Below, in pieces: positions 7,830 through 14,209 of a DNA stretch of 40,047 nucleotides. Location of the stretch: assembly GCA_002718655.1 (NCBI GenBank), contig PBFM01000010.1, forward strand, positions 1 to 40,047, written 5' to 3'. Source of the stretch: Fidelibacterota bacterium. Its GTDB lineage: Bacteria > Fidelibacterota > Marinisomatia > Marinisomatales > UBA1611. Below the pieces are notes generated by a model, which was not told the DNA's origin, ran no database searches, and saw only the letters and a program-made list of their open reading frames with translations. Each line of letters begins with the position of its first letter. The stretch's first letter is position 1. Position numbers and translations under genes: made by a program.

Positions 7830-8839
7830 TTGTTTTTCCAAATTGCATAATCATTTGGAAGTGCACCAACAGATATGAAGGTCTCTAATTCGCCTATTTC
7901 ATTGTATGTAAAAACCGTATCTGGGGCATTGTAATCACTTGTTCCTAGATATAGAATATCGTCATTATCATGAAATGCAGAATAAGGTGTTCTTGTTGAT
8001 AAGGAACCTATTTTAGCCGAAAGATTTAAACTCAAATCATCATCAAGTGGTGCTATCCCACCACTAGTTGTTCTGTAGACGATTTCATTAATTTTTAGTA
8101 TTCCTCCTCCACAAACTATTCCTGGACCATAATTATTTATCGTAACCTCACCAGTTTCTAAATCTAACTTACTTGATCCGTAGTATGCAGTATACCAATC
8201 TGAAGAATAAAAGGTCCTTGATATCCATAAAAAATTATTATCGATAATAAGTTGCTGGGGGCCACGACCTACTTCATATGTTTGTAAAATACTATTAGAA
8301 GAGATGTCAATTTTTACGACACTGGAACCTTGATTTGTATCATATAACTCTAAATTAGGTAAGCTTATCCAAAGATATTGCCCATCATATACGATATCTT
8401 CTGGAATACCTTGGAGAGGTATGGATGTTTCAATTGCATATGTATTGAGATTCAAAATTTTAACATCCATTGAGTTCCAATTAGTAAAATATAATTTATC
8501 ATTAACGATTACCATATTTCTGGGGCTCGAATTGTTAGTGGATATTTCTATACCAGGTAAATTAAGGCCAGATTCTGTAATGGTATATTTTTTGATCAAA
8601 TGGCTATTATTAGCAATTACAAAAAGTTTATCACCATCTACTAGTAGTGATTGAACGACGTCTCCAATATTTTCAACGGATTGTATTACCTGGTTATTTT
8701 TTATTACTGCTATTGAACCATCACTATTTCCAAATGTGCCTTCAGATGATATAAACAAGATATCTGAATCTTCTGTTGTTTTTATTGAATCTTCGCAACT
8801 TATATATAGTAGAATAAAAAGAGGTATGACTTTTCTCAT
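7826..8839 (-). CDS. BtuG-like beta-propeller surface lipoprotein (DUF5074/YncE type), cobalamin-regulated
   Basis: The start is placed at the ATG at 8839, not the GTG at 8893 used by the ORF track. From 8839 the protein (337 residues) begins with a lipoprotein signal peptide, MRKVIPLFILLYISCEDS, with probable lipidated Cys15, whereas the longer form runs into the riboswitch leader. The mature part has beta-propeller repeats of about 45 residues: ILFISSEGTFGNSDGSIAV, SPRNMVIVNDKLYFTNWNSMDVKILNL, IPEDIVYDGQYLWISLP, GPQQLIIDNNFLWISR. The N-terminal SEGTFG...GSI pattern resembles DUF5074 and the BtuG proteins of Bacteroides, surface lipoproteins that capture vitamin B12 and hand it to BtuB. The upstream cobalamin riboswitch strongly supports that role. 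The exact affinity or partner is inferred. Confidence 0.78.
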   Translation of the reverse strand: MRKVIPLFILLYISCEDSIKTTEDSDILFISSEGTFGNSDGSIAVIKNNQVIQSVENIGDVVQSLLVDGDKLFVIANNSHLIKKYTITESGLNLPGIEISTNNSSPRNMVIVNDKLYFTNWNSMDVKILNLNTYAIETSIPLQGIPEDIVYDGQYLWISLPNLELYDTNQGSSVVKIDISSNSILQTYEVGRGPQQLIIDNNFLWISRTFYSSDWYTAYYGSSKLDLETGEVTINNYGPGIVCGGGILKINEIVYRTTSGGIAPLDDDLSLNLSAKIGSLSTRTPYSAFHDNDDILYLGTSDYNAPDTVFTYNEIGELETFISVGALPNDYAIWKNN

Positions 8840-8864
8840 ATTGTTTTCCAAATTTAATTCAGGT

Positions 8865-8909
8865 GTGGGATATATAATGACAAATAATCCCACTTTTAAC
8901 CCGAAAGTG
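8865..8909 (-). promoter_or_regulatory. Expression-platform hairpins of the cobalamin riboswitch
   Basis: On the minus strand two stems compete. The first, CACTTT (8909-8904) with AAAGTG (8896-8891), has loop CGGGTTA. The second, GTGGGAT (8893-8887) with ATCCCAC (8871-8865), has a 15-base loop. They share bases 8891-8893, so only one can form fully. The loop GGGTT of the first stem is complementary to AACCC (9010-9006) inside the aptamer, which fits the L5-L13 kissing contact of cobalamin riboswitches. No U-tract follows, so control is more likely at translation than by termination. Confidence 0.5.
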
Positions 8910-8924
8910 TTATTTAAGAAGCTT

Positions 8925-9085
8925 CATATAATCAGGTCTCCTGGCTTATGCAGTAATCAACCAATTCCGTCTTCTTCAATACACAAAAGGTAAAAAATGA
9001 CTCTTGGGTTTGGTATTCTGCAAATACAGTAGCGGGCACTGCACTCGACTCAAACGAGTTTCCCTGTTTTAAATGAAAGTTATAT
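8925..9085 (-). promoter_or_regulatory. Cobalamin riboswitch
   Basis: On the minus strand the conserved elements of the B12 box appear in order: AACAGGGAA (about 9067-9059), then GCAGTGCCCGCTACTGT (about 9043-9027), a variable region with AACCC, and the hallmark AGCCAGGAGACCTG (8946-8933). It lies in the leader of the BtuG-like lipoprotein gene, about 90 bases upstream of its ATG, and is expected to reduce expression when B12 is plentiful. Boundaries are approximate because stem P1 was not modelled. Together with its promoter it explains the 331-base gap between 8839 and 9171. Confidence 0.93.
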
Positions 9086-9093
9086 TCATAAAA

Positions 9094-9122
9094 ATTTTAC
9101 ACAAAATAAAAATTGTTATCAA
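9094..9122 (-). promoter_or_regulatory. Sigma-70 type promoter of the riboswitch transcript
   Basis: On the minus strand TTGATA (9122-9117) and TAAAAT (9099-9094) are spaced by exactly 17 bases. Transcription would start near 9087, just before the riboswitch aptamer and about 250 bases before the lipoprotein ATG. The position relative to an independently recognised riboswitch makes this more convincing than motif matching alone. Confidence 0.6.
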
Positions 9123-9170
9123 TATTAAAACTAACTGTTTTCCAATAATTTCATAGATTAATTTTTTGTT

Positions 9171-9896
9171 ATGCAAATCAGTAAAAAAAAATGGTTTATT
9201 ATCCAATCTGGATCTGCACCTGTTTATTCAAAGCCAACATTCAATTCATCTTGGCTTACTGAAAGCATATATGGCGAATCATGTAGTATTATAAAAAGGA
9301 ATAAAGATTGGCTAAATATTAAATGCGAAGATGGATATGTTGGTTGGATTCATTCATTTTACGGTATTCAAACAGTTAAAAAAAATAGTCCTAAATTTAT
9401 TGTCGCATATCCAAATGAATTAGGTTTGTTTAGTGGTTTGCATCCATTTGGTGCAATGCTAAATCGAAAATTTACTGGTACTATAAAATTAAATGAACCA
9501 CTAAAAATTAATAAATTAAATACCATCCTCAAATCACTTATCGGTATACCATACAGATGGGGAGGTAAATCATCTTTAGGATTTGATTGTTCTGGCTTTA
9601 CGCAAACCGTATTAAAAATGTTTGGATTAGAAATCCCACGTGATTCAAAAGATCAATTTTCATATTTAGATGATTATAGAGTGAGTTTATTTGATGCAAA
9701 TCCCGGCGATTTACATTTTTTTTCTAATGGTAAAAAGGTAAATCATGTAGGCTTATCAATTGGCGGGCCTGAATTAATACACGCGCAAGGTTTTGTGAAA
9801 AAAGATTCCTTAGATCATAAAAAGAAAAGTTTTAATAAAAATTTATTAGATATCTATCATTCAACATATTCGATTGAGAGTAAATTACAACAATGA
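9171..9896 (+). CDS. SH3 plus NlpC/P60 peptidoglycan endopeptidase
   Basis: The N-terminal part (about residues 8-65) is a bacterial SH3-like domain (GSAPVYSKPTFNSSWLTE...WLNIKCEDGYVGWIHSFYG). The C-terminal part (about 110-235) is an NlpC/P60 cysteine peptidase with the sequence RWGGKSSLGFDCSGF; Cys140 is the nucleophile, His192 (NHVGLSIGG) the base and His204 (ELIHAQ) the likely third residue. Related proteins such as YkfC and dipeptidyl-peptidase VI cut gamma-D-Glu-diaminopimelate bonds in murein peptides, often during recycling. No signal peptide is visible, in line with a cytoplasmic recycling role. The stop overlaps the HNH gene start by 4 bases (ATGA). Confidence 0.87.
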   Translation: MQISKKKWFIIQSGSAPVYSKPTFNSSWLTESIYGESCSIIKRNKDWLNIKCEDGYVGWIHSFYGIQTVKKNSPKFIVAYPNELGLFSGLHPFGAMLNRKFTGTIKLNEPLKINKLNTILKSLIGIPYRWGGKSSLGFDCSGFTQTVLKMFGLEIPRDSKDQFSYLDDYRVSLFDANPGDLHFFSNGKKVNHVGLSIGGPELIHAQGFVKKDSLDHKKKSFNKNLLDIYHSTYSIESKLQQ

Positions 9897-10444
9897 AAAT
9901 ACCTTCATCTAATTTAAATGAGGTTAGATTATTGGACCGTGCAGTATTAGTTCTTAATGCAAATTATTCTCCAATGATGATATGTACTGCAAAGCGTGCA
10001 ATATGCTTAGATTACTTAGATAAAATAGATATCTTAGCTAATTATAATGAAAAAGTCTCCAGTCCTAGTTTAACCCTAGATCTCCCAAGTGTTATAAAAA
10101 TAAAAAATTATGTTCGGTATGATAATTTATCTTTAGATCTAAATAGAAAAAATATTATATCAAGAGATGACTATTTATGTCAATATTGTGGTTGTAACAA
10201 AGGGCCTTTAACAATAGATCATATAATCCCGAAAGGTAAAGGAGGGACCGACACTTGGGAAAACTTGGTTGCTGCTTGTAAACCATGTAATCAAAAAAAA
10301 GGTAACCAAAAGCCTGAGGAAGTTGGCATGTTGCTGAGAAAAAAACCGAAAAGGCCCAATAGACTACATTATTTTCAAAAATTTGTTAAAGAAAAACAAA
10401 AGGATTGGAGACCATATTTGTTTATGGAACCATTTAAAACTTAA
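9893..10444 (+). CDS. HNH endonuclease family protein
   Basis: The 183 residues contain a zinc-supported HNH nuclease core: CQYCG (Cys96, Cys99), the TIDHIIPKGKGG active-site segment with Asp109-His110, the central Asn in WENLVAAC, and CKPCNQKKGN (Cys129, Cys132). The N-terminal region VLVLNANYSPMMICTAKRAICL is characteristic of a widespread chromosomal HNH family in Bacteroidota, Cyanobacteria and others whose role is unclear (repair or processing are suggested). No toxin, restriction or intron context is present, so it is probably a housekeeping nuclease. It overlaps the preceding peptidase gene by 4 bases and is followed by trpS after 11 bases. Confidence 0.9.
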   Translation: MKIPSSNLNEVRLLDRAVLVLNANYSPMMICTAKRAICLDYLDKIDILANYNEKVSSPSLTLDLPSVIKIKNYVRYDNLSLDLNRKNIISRDDYLCQYCGCNKGPLTIDHIIPKGKGGTDTWENLVAACKPCNQKKGNQKPEEVGMLLRKKPKRPNRLHYFQKFVKEKQKDWRPYLFMEPFKT

Positions 10445-10455
10445 CATTACGTCTT

Positions 10456-11424
10456 ATGCGTGTTCTAAGTGGCATACAACCATCAGGTGAATTACACCTC
10501 GGTAATTATTTTAGTATGATGTCGAAGATGATTAGATATCAATCTGAAAACGAATTATTTTGTTTTATAGCAAATTATCATGCTTTGACCACGGTTTCAA
10601 ATTCTGAGGTTCTCAGAAGAAATACATTTAATGCAGTATGTGATTTTTTAGCACTAGGCTTAAATCCTGAGAAATCAACTTTTTGGGTACAATCTGATGT
10701 GCCTCATGTTACTGAACTAATGTGGATTCTTTCTTCTCATGCAGGCAAGGGTTTAATGGATCGTTCGACTTCCTACAAGGATAAGATTAATCAGGGTTTG
10801 AAACCAAATATGGGTCTATATTCCTATCCGATACTGATGGCAGCAGACATTTTACTTTTTGATACGAATTTAGTTCCTGTTGGAAAAGACCAAAAACAGC
10901 ATCTTGAAATGGCTAAAGACATAGCAAATAAGTTCAATAACTTGTATGGTGATACATTAGTTGTTCCTAAAGCCAATATCGATAAAGAAACACAACTTAT
11001 TCCAGGTATTGATGGTCAAAAAATGAGTAAGTCATACAATAATACAATTCCAATATTTAGCTCTGATATGGTGATTAAAAAAAGGATTATGTCAATAGTA
11101 ACTGATAATGCGCCAATTAATGAAACAAAAAGTAAAAAAACTCCATTATTTCAACTCTACAGTCTTTTTCTTGATGAAAAAGAAAAAAAAGATTTAGCAA
11201 ATAGATATGATACTCCAGGTGTAAGGTATGGAGACATAAAAATAGAATTTTATGAAAAAATTATGGATTATTTTCAACCATTTAGAGAAAAAAGAAATAA
11301 ACTAATAAAAAACCCAGATTTTGTTTTTGAAATTCTAAATTTTGGTGCAGAGAAAGCAAAAAAAGTAGCAATTGAGGTTATTGAACGAGTGAAAAACTCT
11401 TCAGGGCTGAAATACAGTAAATAA
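10456..11424 (+). CDS. trpS: Tryptophan--tRNA ligase
   Basis: A class I aminoacyl-tRNA synthetase of the cytoplasm that charges tRNA-Trp. The opening MRVLSGIQPSGELHLGNYFS carries the HIGH-type signature (GELHLGNY, about 11-18), and KMSKS is exact at about 189-193. Family segments AGKGLMDRSTSYKDK and MAADILLFDTNLVPVGKDQKQH for tryptophan and adenylate binding are also clear. The 322 residues match the bacterial family length. It sits in a dense plus-strand run, 2 bases before scpA. No TRAP, T-box or leader peptide is visible in the 11-base gap upstream, so it depends on read-through from the genes before it. Confidence 0.97.
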   Translation: MRVLSGIQPSGELHLGNYFSMMSKMIRYQSENELFCFIANYHALTTVSNSEVLRRNTFNAVCDFLALGLNPEKSTFWVQSDVPHVTELMWILSSHAGKGLMDRSTSYKDKINQGLKPNMGLYSYPILMAADILLFDTNLVPVGKDQKQHLEMAKDIANKFNNLYGDTLVVPKANIDKETQLIPGIDGQKMSKSYNNTIPIFSSDMVIKKRIMSIVTDNAPINETKSKKTPLFQLYSLFLDEKEKKDLANRYDTPGVRYGDIKIEFYEKIMDYFQPFREKRNKLIKNPDFVFEILNFGAEKAKKVAIEVIERVKNSSGLKYSK

Positions 11425-11426
11425 TT

Positions 11427-12149
11427 ATGTATAAAATTAAACTAGAAAACTTTGAAGGGCCATTAGATTTGCTATTGTACTTCATTAGAAGAGATGAACT
11501 CGACATATATGATATTCCAATATCAAAGATAACTAAAGATTTTATCAATGTAATTGAAGAATGGAAAAGCCTTAACTTGGTTATTGCAGGAGATTTTATT
11601 TTTATGGCTTCCACTCTTATGAGGGTCAAAGTAAAAATGATGATACCTAGACAAGAAATTGATGATTATGGTGAAACTATTGATCCAAGGGCTGAATTAA
11701 TGCAGAAATTAATCGATTATAAAAGATTTCGGGATATTTCTGATGTATTACAAAGCTTAATTGGAGATGAATCTCATAATATACCTAGACAAACCATATA
11801 TGACATAATAGATATGAATGATAAGATGGATATCGTGATGAGAGATATTTCTCTTTTTGATTTAGGGAGTGTTTTTAAAGAAATTATTGATTCAAGGCCT
11901 GTAATATCTCAACTTGAACTAAATCGTGAGCCTATAAAACTTGAAAGCCAAAAAGAATTAATTATCAATTATTTTGATGATGAAGGAAAATTAAGATTTA
12001 ATTCATTAATCAAGAAATTGGAAACTAGAATGGAAATTGTTGTTACATTTTTAGCGCTATTAGATTTAGTTAGGGAAGGTATCTGTACTATTATTCAATC
12101 TGATATTTTTAAGGATATTGAAATCATACATTTAAAGATTAAATCATAA
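11427..12149 (+). CDS. scpA: Segregation and condensation protein A (ScpA kleisin)
   Basis: ScpA bridges the SMC dimer in the bacterial condensin complex. The N-terminus YKIKLENFEGPLDLLLYFIRRDELDIYDIPISKIT is the conserved kleisin helix region that binds the SMC neck. The segment FIFMASTLMRVKVKMMIPR follows, and the C-terminus (about 190-240) reads as a winged helix that binds the SMC cap. At 240 residues it is the usual length. The stop overlaps the scpB ATG by one base (TAATG), consistent with stoichiometric co-translation. The smc gene is not in this window. Confidence 0.95.
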   Translation: MYKIKLENFEGPLDLLLYFIRRDELDIYDIPISKITKDFINVIEEWKSLNLVIAGDFIFMASTLMRVKVKMMIPRQEIDDYGETIDPRAELMQKLIDYKRFRDISDVLQSLIGDESHNIPRQTIYDIIDMNDKMDIVMRDISLFDLGSVFKEIIDSRPVISQLELNREPIKLESQKELIINYFDDEGKLRFNSLIKKLETRMEIVVTFLALLDLVREGICTIIQSDIFKDIEIIHLKIKS

Positions 12150-12766
12150 TGAATGAAAAAGAAATAAAGAGAATTGTTGAAGCACTATTATTTGCTAGTC
12201 CTGAGCCATTAACTCAAAAAAAGATAAATAATATTTTTGATCCTTTAACATCTAACCTTAAAAAAATCACCGCAGATTTGAATGAGCAATATCATAAAGG
12301 TAACCATGCTTTTCACATAAGAAAAGTTGCAGGTGGTTATCAACTTGTATCAAATAAAGAATTTGAACCGTATATCCTTAAAATGCTTAAAAAATCATAT
12401 GCAATGACTTTATCAAGAGCTTCAATGGATTGTCTTGCTATCATTGCATATAAACAACCGATAGGCAGATATGAAATTGAAGCTATTCGCGGTGTGGATT
12501 CTAGCGGTGTAATAAAAACCTTACTAAAAAAGAATATGATTAAAATTAAAGGAAGAGATTCAGGCCCTGGAAGACCTTTGCTTTATAAAACAACTAATTC
12601 ATTTATGGAACATTTGGGAATTAATCGCTTATCTGATTTACCAAAGCTTAAAGAAATAACAGAAATAATATCCTCAGATCATTCTCTTGGTGAACAGATT
12701 GCAGTATTTGAAGATAATTTAAATCACAATGATTTGAATGATATTACAATGAATGAAAAAAAATGA
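12149..12766 (+). CDS. scpB: Segregation and condensation protein B (ScpB)
   Basis: ScpB is a dimer of tandem winged helices that binds the central part of ScpA. The conserved opening IKRIVEALLFASPEPLT, then FHIRKVAGGYQLVSNKEFEPYI and LDCLAIIAYKQPIGRYEIEAIRGVDSSGVIKTLL, with GRPLLYKTT near the end of the second domain, all fit the family. It has 205 residues with a short acidic tail. Its start overlaps the scpA stop and its last 14 bases overlap the longer possible rluB start, which suggests coupling through scpA-scpB-rluB, a common gene order. Confidence 0.95.
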   Translation: MNEKEIKRIVEALLFASPEPLTQKKINNIFDPLTSNLKKITADLNEQYHKGNHAFHIRKVAGGYQLVSNKEFEPYILKMLKKSYAMTLSRASMDCLAIIAYKQPIGRYEIEAIRGVDSSGVIKTLLKKNMIKIKGRDSGPGRPLLYKTTNSFMEHLGINRLSDLPKLKEITEIISSDHSLGEQIAVFEDNLNHNDLNDITMNEKK

Positions 12767-13475
12767 AATATTTATGCGTCTAAATAAGTTTTTATCACTT
12801 TCAGGTATTGCTTCAAGAAGAAAATCCGATAATCTTATTAAGATGGCGACTACTGAGGTCAATGGGAAGATATGTTTAGATCCTGCTTTTGATGTTAATA
12901 TTAATGATAGAGTTTCTTATGAAGGAAAAACAATAAAACTAATAACTGATAAAATAGTATTAATGCTAAATAAACCGGCAAATGTAATAACCACAGTCAA
13001 AGATACGCACGGAAGAAAAACCGTTATGGATTTTGTTAAATCCAAAACTAGATTAACTCCCATTGGACGCTTAGATCGCGATACTACAGGATTATTACTA
13101 TTAACTAATGATGGTGACCTTCAACAATTTCTTACTCATCCAAGTAATAGAATTTCGAAAGATTACATAGCAATAATAGAAGGAAGGATGAAAAAACTCG
13201 ATATTAAAAAACTAAATAAAGGAGTTTATATAGGCAATAAAGAATATGGCAAAGCTAAAATTCTTAAACAAGAAACCATTAAAGGTAGATCAAAAATAAC
13301 TTTGAGATTAAAACATGGGAAAAAAAGAGAGATTAGAAGAATATTCTTTAGAATGAGAAAAAAATTATTAAGTCTTAAAAGAATTGGTTTATCAAAATTA
13401 AAACTTGGAGATTTAAGGGAAGGATGTTTCAGGCAATTAACGGATAATGAGATTAAATCCTTGTATCAGAGGTAA
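12753..13475 (+). CDS. rluB: Pseudouridine synthase, RluB/RsuA family
   Basis: An N-terminal S4 RNA-binding domain (MRLNKFLSLSGIASRRKSDNLI) is followed by the RsuA/RluB catalytic domain with the signature GRLDRDTTGLLLLTNDGDL, whose second Asp attacks the uridine. KHGKKREIRRIFFRM is the conserved second motif. Gene order next to scpB suggests RluB, which modifies 23S rRNA. The track starts at 12753, but the ATG at 12774 gives the usual family start MRLNKFL and avoids the overlap with scpB; neither has a good Shine-Dalgarno, and I favour 12774. The exact target nucleotide is not readable from sequence. Confidence 0.93.
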   Translation: MKKNEIFMRLNKFLSLSGIASRRKSDNLIKMATTEVNGKICLDPAFDVNINDRVSYEGKTIKLITDKIVLMLNKPANVITTVKDTHGRKTVMDFVKSKTRLTPIGRLDRDTTGLLLLTNDGDLQQFLTHPSNRISKDYIAIIEGRMKKLDIKKLNKGVYIGNKEYGKAKILKQETIKGRSKITLRLKHGKKREIRRIFFRMRKKLLSLKRIGLSKLKLGDLREGCFRQLTDNEIKSLYQR

Positions 13476-13541
13476 ATATTTCTTCATTGGCAATCAGGAA
13501 ACAAAAAGTTAACTTCGCCGGCTTATTGAGATTAAAATTAT

Positions 13542-14189
13542 ATGATTATTGCAATTGATGGACCCTCTGCATCGGGCAAGAGTACCACAGCAAAAGAGGT
13601 AGCTAAACGATTGAGCATAATGCATCTCGACACTGGGGCTATGTACCGTGCTGTTACTTGGGGAATTAAACAATCATCAATCAATATTTATGATGATAAT
13701 GCAATAAAGAATTATCTATATAATATAGAGCTTTATTTTGATGAAAATAATCATATATACCTTAATAATAGGAATGTATCAGATGTCATAAGGACAGTTG
13801 ATATTTCAGAGCAAGTTAGCATAATTAGTGCGAGACCTGAGGTGAGAAAGAAAATGGTTGAAATACAAAGGAAGCTAGGTAGGGAATTCAGTTGCGTATT
13901 GGAAGGGCGTGATATCGGAACCGTAGTTTTTCCCAACGCTGAATTCAAATTTTTCTTAAACGCTGATGTAGATATTCGTGCAAAAAGAAGATTCTCTGAG
14001 CTAAAGAAAAAAAATGAAAAAATTACCTTTGACGAAATACTTAAAAATATTAAAAATAGAGATAGAATGGATTCATCAAGAGTACATTCTCCTCTCAAAA
14101 AAGCAAAGGATGCAATAGAGATTGATACTACTCAGCTAACAATAAATGATCAAGTAGACAAGATTTTGGAAAGAATAAAAAACAAATAA
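13542..14189 (+). CDS. cmk: Cytidylate kinase
   Basis: Phosphorylates CMP and dCMP to their diphosphates in pyrimidine nucleotide metabolism. The P-loop GPSASGKST (about 7-15) is at the N-terminus, followed by HLDTGAMYRAVT, the CMP-binding segment, VLEGRDIGTVVFP and a lid region RDRMDSSRVHSPLKKA. The 215 residues match the family. It lies 20 bases before rpsA; cmk-rpsA is a widely conserved pair. A 66-base gap before it shows no obvious terminator or promoter. Confidence 0.96.
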   Translation: MIIAIDGPSASGKSTTAKEVAKRLSIMHLDTGAMYRAVTWGIKQSSINIYDDNAIKNYLYNIELYFDENNHIYLNNRNVSDVIRTVDISEQVSIISARPEVRKKMVEIQRKLGREFSCVLEGRDIGTVVFPNAEFKFFLNADVDIRAKRRFSELKKKNEKITFDEILKNIKNRDRMDSSRVHSPLKKAKDAIEIDTTQLTINDQVDKILERIKNK

Positions 14190-14209
14190 AAAAGGACATT
14201 AATAGAGTT

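Noticed and set aside
8840-8893. Longer N-terminus of the BtuG-like protein in the ORF track
   Set aside because: The first codon at 8893 is GTG inside the riboswitch platform hairpin, and the extra 18 residues would bury the lipoprotein signal peptide; the ATG at 8839 gives a clean signal peptide.
8736-8993. Plus-strand ORF of 85 residues
   Set aside because: It overlaps the lipoprotein gene and riboswitch on the opposite strand and shows no recognisable protein pattern.
10456-11424. Tryptophan-responsive leader or attenuator for trpS
   Set aside because: Only 11 bases separate trpS from the HNH gene, leaving no room for an attenuator.
12753-12773. Seven extra N-terminal residues of RluB in the track
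   Set aside because: Family alignments begin at MRLNKFL, so the ATG at 12774 is more likely, although the longer start cannot be excluded; the feature keeps the track coordinates.
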